Below are positions 60,947 through 64,000 of a stretch of 64,000 bases of DNA, in pieces. The DNA lies in assembly GCF_000021705.1 (NCBI RefSeq), contig NC_012751.1, positions 1,414,006-1,478,005 on the forward strand, in the 5' to 3' direction. The notes under the pieces were generated by a model. That model was given only the letters and a program-made list of their open reading frames with translations, had not been told where the DNA came from and made no database searches. Position numbers and translations under genes: made by a program. This DNA is from Candidatus Hamiltonella defensa 5AT (Acyrthosiphon pisum). GTDB taxonomy: Bacteria; Pseudomonadota; Gammaproteobacteria; Enterobacterales; Enterobacteriaceae. Positions within the stretch are counted from its first letter, which is position 1. Each line of letters opens with the position of its first letter.

Positions 60947-63900
60947 ATGGCTAATTTTTTTATAGAGCGCCCTATTTTTGCTTGGGTTATCGCCCTCATC
61001 GTGATGTTTCTGGGTGCATTAGCGATCACAAAATTGCCCGTAGCTCAGTACCCTGCGGTGGCTCCTCCTACTATTTTAATCGTGGCGAATTACCCTGGAG
61101 CAGATGCCACAACGGTACAAAATACGGTGACTCAGGTTATTGAACAAAATATGAATAGTATCGATAACCTGCTTTATATGTCTTCTAACAGTGATTCTTC
61201 TGGAAATGCCAACATTACTCTGACTTTTAACCTGGGAACGGATCCTGATATTGCTCAGGTACAGGTTCAGAATAAATTACAAAGAGTGATGCCAGCTTTA
61301 CCGCAAGAGGTTCAAAAACAAGGTGTTATAGTAGAAAAATCCACAGGAAATTTTTTAATGTTTCTTGCTTTTATCTCAGAAAATGGATCGATGAAACAAG
61401 AAGAAATAGCAGACTATGTGGCTTCTCATTTAAAAGATCCGCTCAGTCGAATAAACGGTGTCGGTGACGTGCAACTTTTTGGCGCACAGCACGCGATGCG
61501 TATCTGGTTGGATCCCTATAAATTAAATGATTTCAAGCTCACTCCGCTTGATGTGATGAACGCCATTCAAGCAGAAAATAACCAGGTTGCGGCAGGAGAG
61601 TTAGGTTCAGCACCTACTATTGCTGGGCAACAACTCAATGCTTCGATTGTTGCTCAAACCCGTTTGACTTCTGCAAAAGAATTTTCTCAGATTTTACTTA
61701 AAGCCAATCCTGACGGTTCTCAAGTACGCTTAAAAGATGTCGCGAACGTTGAACTTGGTGCAGAAGGTTATAAACTTAACACTCTTTACAATGGAAAGCC
61801 GGCTACTGGTGTGGGCATCAAACTTGCTACGGGCGCAAACGCTCTAGAAGCCTCTAATGCACTAAAAGAAGAGTTGATCAAACTTGAGCCTTCGTTTCCT
61901 GCTGGTTTTAAAGTCGTCCATCCGTATGATACGACTCCCTTTATTAAAATATCGATTCAAGAAGTGATTAAGACTTTGTTAGAGGCGATTGTCCTGGTTT
62001 TCCTGGTGATGTATCTCTTTCTTCAAAATTTCAGAGCGACATTGATACCGACGATTGCGGTTCCGGTTGTGTTACTGGGCACATTTGGCGTTCTTTCAGT
62101 ATTGGGTTATTCCATCAATACGTTAACGATGTTCGGAATGGTGCTCGCCATCGGTCTATTGGTGGACGATGCCATAGTTGTCGTTGAAAATGTGGAACGG
62201 GTGATGCACGAAGACGGGCTTTCACCTAAAGAAGCCTCTAAGAAATCGATGCAACAAATTCAGGGGGCCTTGGTAGGGATAGCGTTAGTTTTGTCTTCGG
62301 TATTTATTCCAATAGCTTTTTTAGAAGGTTCGACTGGGGAAATTTATCGTCAGTTTTCTGTCACCATTGTTTCCGCCATGGTGTTATCGGTTTTGGTGGC
62401 TTTGATCCTCACCCCTGCATTATGTGCCACTATTCTTAAGCCTATTGATAAAGATAAAAAAAATAAAGTCAGCGCATTCTTGGGCTGGTTTAATCATATT
62501 TTTGAAAAAAGCAGCCATCATTATACTTATAGTGTGAAGCATATTTTAAAAGGGACAGGTCGTTACTTGATAATATATCTGTTTATTGTGATTGGTATGT
62601 GTGTTTTGTTTCTGCGTTTACCGACCTCCTTTTTACCAGAGGAAGATCAGGGTGTTTTTGTGACGATGGTTCAGCTCCCTGTCGGCGCCAGTCAAGAAAG
62701 AACAGATAAAGTGCTCTCACAAGTCACTGATTATTTTTTAACTCAAGAAAAAGATGTGATTAAGTCTGTCTTGACTTTGAGTGGTTTTGGTTTTAATGGA
62801 CAGGGTCAAAATATGGGCCTTGTATTTATTAGTTTAAACGATTGGAGTCAACGTACTGAGAAAAAAGATACCGTCTCGGCTGTTGTAGCGCGTGCATCTA
62901 GAGCTTTTTCACAAATCAAGGATGGGCTGGTGTTCGCTTTTAATTTGCCCCCAATAACTGAATTGGGTGTTGCGACTGGTTTTGACTTTGAATTACTTGA
63001 CCAAAGAAATTTAGGCCACCAAAAGTTAACCCAAGCGCGTAATCAATTATTGGCGATGGCAGCTCAACATCGAGATGTATTAGTTAATATGCGCCCCAGT
63101 GGAATGGAAGACAGCCCGCAGTTTAAAATTGAAGTGGATAAAGAAAAGGCACGAGTCCTTGGACTTTCTCTTTCTGATATTAATACGACACTAGGTTCTG
63201 CATTCGCTGGGATCTATGTAAACGATTTTATTGATGCGGGGCGAGTCAAAAAAGTGTTTGTTCAAGGCGCCGCTCCTTTTCGAATGTTGCCAGAGGATAT
63301 TAACCATTGGTATGTTCGTAATAACCAAGGTCAAATGGTGCCATTTTCTTCTTTTTCTACCACTCAATGGAAATATAATTCACCCCGTTTAGAACGTTAT
63401 AATGGCTTTCCATCAATGAAAATTCAAGGTCAAGCGGCGCCTGGTAAAAGCACAGGGGAAGCCATGGCATTGATGCAAGAGCTCGCAAAAAAACTTCCGA
63501 ATGGTATTGGTTATGATTGGACAGGCGTCTCTTTTCAGGAGCGTATGTCTGCTAATCAATCTCTGTTTTTATATGCCATTTCCCTGATCTTTGTCTTTTT
63601 ATGCCTGGCCGCGCTCTATGAGAGTTGGTCAATTCCTTTTTCAGTGATAATGGTTGTACCTGTTGGGGTCCTGGGGTCACTATTAGCCGCTTATTTAGGT
63701 GGTTTGGACAACGATGTTTATTTTCAGGTCAGCTTGTTAACCACTATTGGTTTATCGGCTAAAAATGCGATTTTAATTATTGAGTTTTCAAAAAATTTAA
63801 TTCAAAAAGAAGGGAAAGGTCTGATAGAAGCCACGTTATCTGCTGTTCGAATGCGTTTACGTCCGATTTTGATGACCTCTTTAGCATTCATGTTGGGTGT

Positions 63901-64000
63901 TTTACCTCTGGCGATGAGCCATGGGGCGGGCTCAGGAGCACAACATGCCCTTGGTGTTGGGGTGATTGGCGGTATGATAGCCTCTACCGTTTTAGCCATT
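60947..64000 (+). CDS. acrB: Multidrug efflux RND pump AcrB, 3' end beyond window
   Basis: 1018 codons are visible without a stop and run off the edge; enteric AcrB has 1049. The start MANFFIERPIFAWVIALIVM is the first membrane helix. Helix 4 carries the proton-relay Asp pair in GLLVDDAIVVVENVERVMHE, and LPEEDQGVFVTMVQLPVGAS and GLSAKNAILIIEFSKNL (key Lys) are conserved. It exports drugs, bile-type detergents and probably host defence compounds through TolC, using proton entry. It begins 63 bases after acrA, with AACGGAG upstream. Confidence 0.95.
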   Translation, partial: MANFFIERPIFAWVIALIVMFLGALAITKLPVAQYPAVAPPTILIVANYPGADATTVQNTVTQVIEQNMNSIDNLLYMSSNSDSSGNANITLTFNLGTDPDIAQVQVQNKLQRVMPALPQEVQKQGVIVEKSTGNFLMFLAFISENGSMKQEEIADYVASHLKDPLSRINGVGDVQLFGAQHAMRIWLDPYKLNDFKLTPLDVMNAIQAENNQVAAGELGSAPTIAGQQLNASIVAQTRLTSAKEFSQILLKANPDGSQVRLKDVANVELGAEGYKLNTLYNGKPATGVGIKLATGANALEASNALKEELIKLEPSFPAGFKVVHPYDTTPFIKISIQEVIKTLLEAIVLVFLVMYLFLQNFRATLIPTIAVPVVLLGTFGVLSVLGYSINTLTMFGMVLAIGLLVDDAIVVVENVERVMHEDGLSPKEASKKSMQQIQGALVGIALVLSSVFIPIAFLEGSTGEIYRQFSVTIVSAMVLSVLVALILTPALCATILKPIDKDKKNKVSAFLGWFNHIFEKSSHHYTYSVKHILKGTGRYLIIYLFIVIGMCVLFLRLPTSFLPEEDQGVFVTMVQLPVGASQERTDKVLSQVTDYFLTQEKDVIKSVLTLSGFGFNGQGQNMGLVFISLNDWSQRTEKKDTVSAVVARASRAFSQIKDGLVFAFNLPPITELGVATGFDFELLDQRNLGHQKLTQARNQLLAMAAQHRDVLVNMRPSGMEDSPQFKIEVDKEKARVLGLSLSDINTTLGSAFAGIYVNDFIDAGRVKKVFVQGAAPFRMLPEDINHWYVRNNQGQMVPFSSFSTTQWKYNSPRLERYNGFPSMKIQGQAAPGKSTGEAMALMQELAKKLPNGIGYDWTGVSFQERMSANQSLFLYAISLIFVFLCLAALYESWSIPFSVIMVVPVGVLGSLLAAYLGGLDNDVYFQVSLLTTIGLSAKNAILIIEFSKNLIQKEGKGLIEATLSAVRMRLRPILMTSLAFMLGVLPLAMSHGAGSGAQHALGVGVIGGMIASTVLAI

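Overview
The window looks like chromosome of a gammaproteobacterial, Enterobacterales-type insect endosymbiont undergoing genome decay. Housekeeping proteins read as close relatives of enteric ones (CysS, LpxH, DsbA, SdaC, Nth, BirA, MurB, PrmB, IspA, Dxs, Nuo subunits, UvrB, DksA, PcnB, FolK, AcrAB). The DNA is AT-rich, enteric gene order is scrambled, and the non-core part is full of broken transposases, prophage pieces and a group II intron relic. Together with several effector-like orphan genes this points to a facultative aphid or whitefly symbiont of the Hamiltonella/Regiella kind. That identification is inference from gene content, not from a database match.

Layout. 0-3.2 kb: core genes (3' end of sixA, cysS, lpxH, dsbA). 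3.4-15.7 kb: mobile and accessory zone with effector-like genes (3.4-4.9, 6.0-6.7, 10.7-12.2 and 15.0-15.6 kb) among remnants of IS110, IS200, IS4 and IS3 elements, an ORF-less group II intron, and P2-like phage scraps. 15.7-24.9 kb: degraded lambdoid/Mu-like prophage material with a Mor-like gene, a repressor and its operators, a boxA-like site, small early ORFs, an inverted duplication of a lambda-type integrase, xis, a series of AntA/BRO-type antirepressors with a C4-like RNA, a secreted thermonuclease and a lambda-exonuclease-like gene. 25.4-29.7 kb: a single-chain restriction-modification protein, then a broken P4-type integrase at tRNA-Leu(CAA) (leuX), a classic island site. 29.9-35.4 kb: core genes sdaC, nth, birA-murB and prmB. 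35.6-38.6 kb: a second effector-like zone, including a gene with the WExIxxFF translocation signature of Salmonella SPI-2 effectors, and a PAS-LuxR regulator. 38.9-42.0 kb: xseB-ispA-dxs operon. 42.3-44.4 kb: a large duplicated-domain orphan protein. 44.8-53.7 kb: nuoG to nuoM without nuoA-F or nuoN. 54.0-64 kb: gltL without its partners, uvrB, dksA, pcnB (probably with the unusual AUU start), folK and acrAB (acrB runs off the end).

How it fits together. The core genes cover cell-envelope precursor synthesis (LpxH, MurB, IspA, Dxs), respiration (complex I), repair (Nth, UvrB) and drug efflux. The accessory genes look like a scattered set of candidate type III effectors: AT-rich orphan genes with similar ribosome binding sites. 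Two of them share an upstream motif, two share a 3' hairpin, and two carry a WxxxxxFF signature near the N-terminus. The phage zone is mostly defective: integrase, exonuclease, nuclease, late-control gene D and several transposases carry stops or frameshifts.
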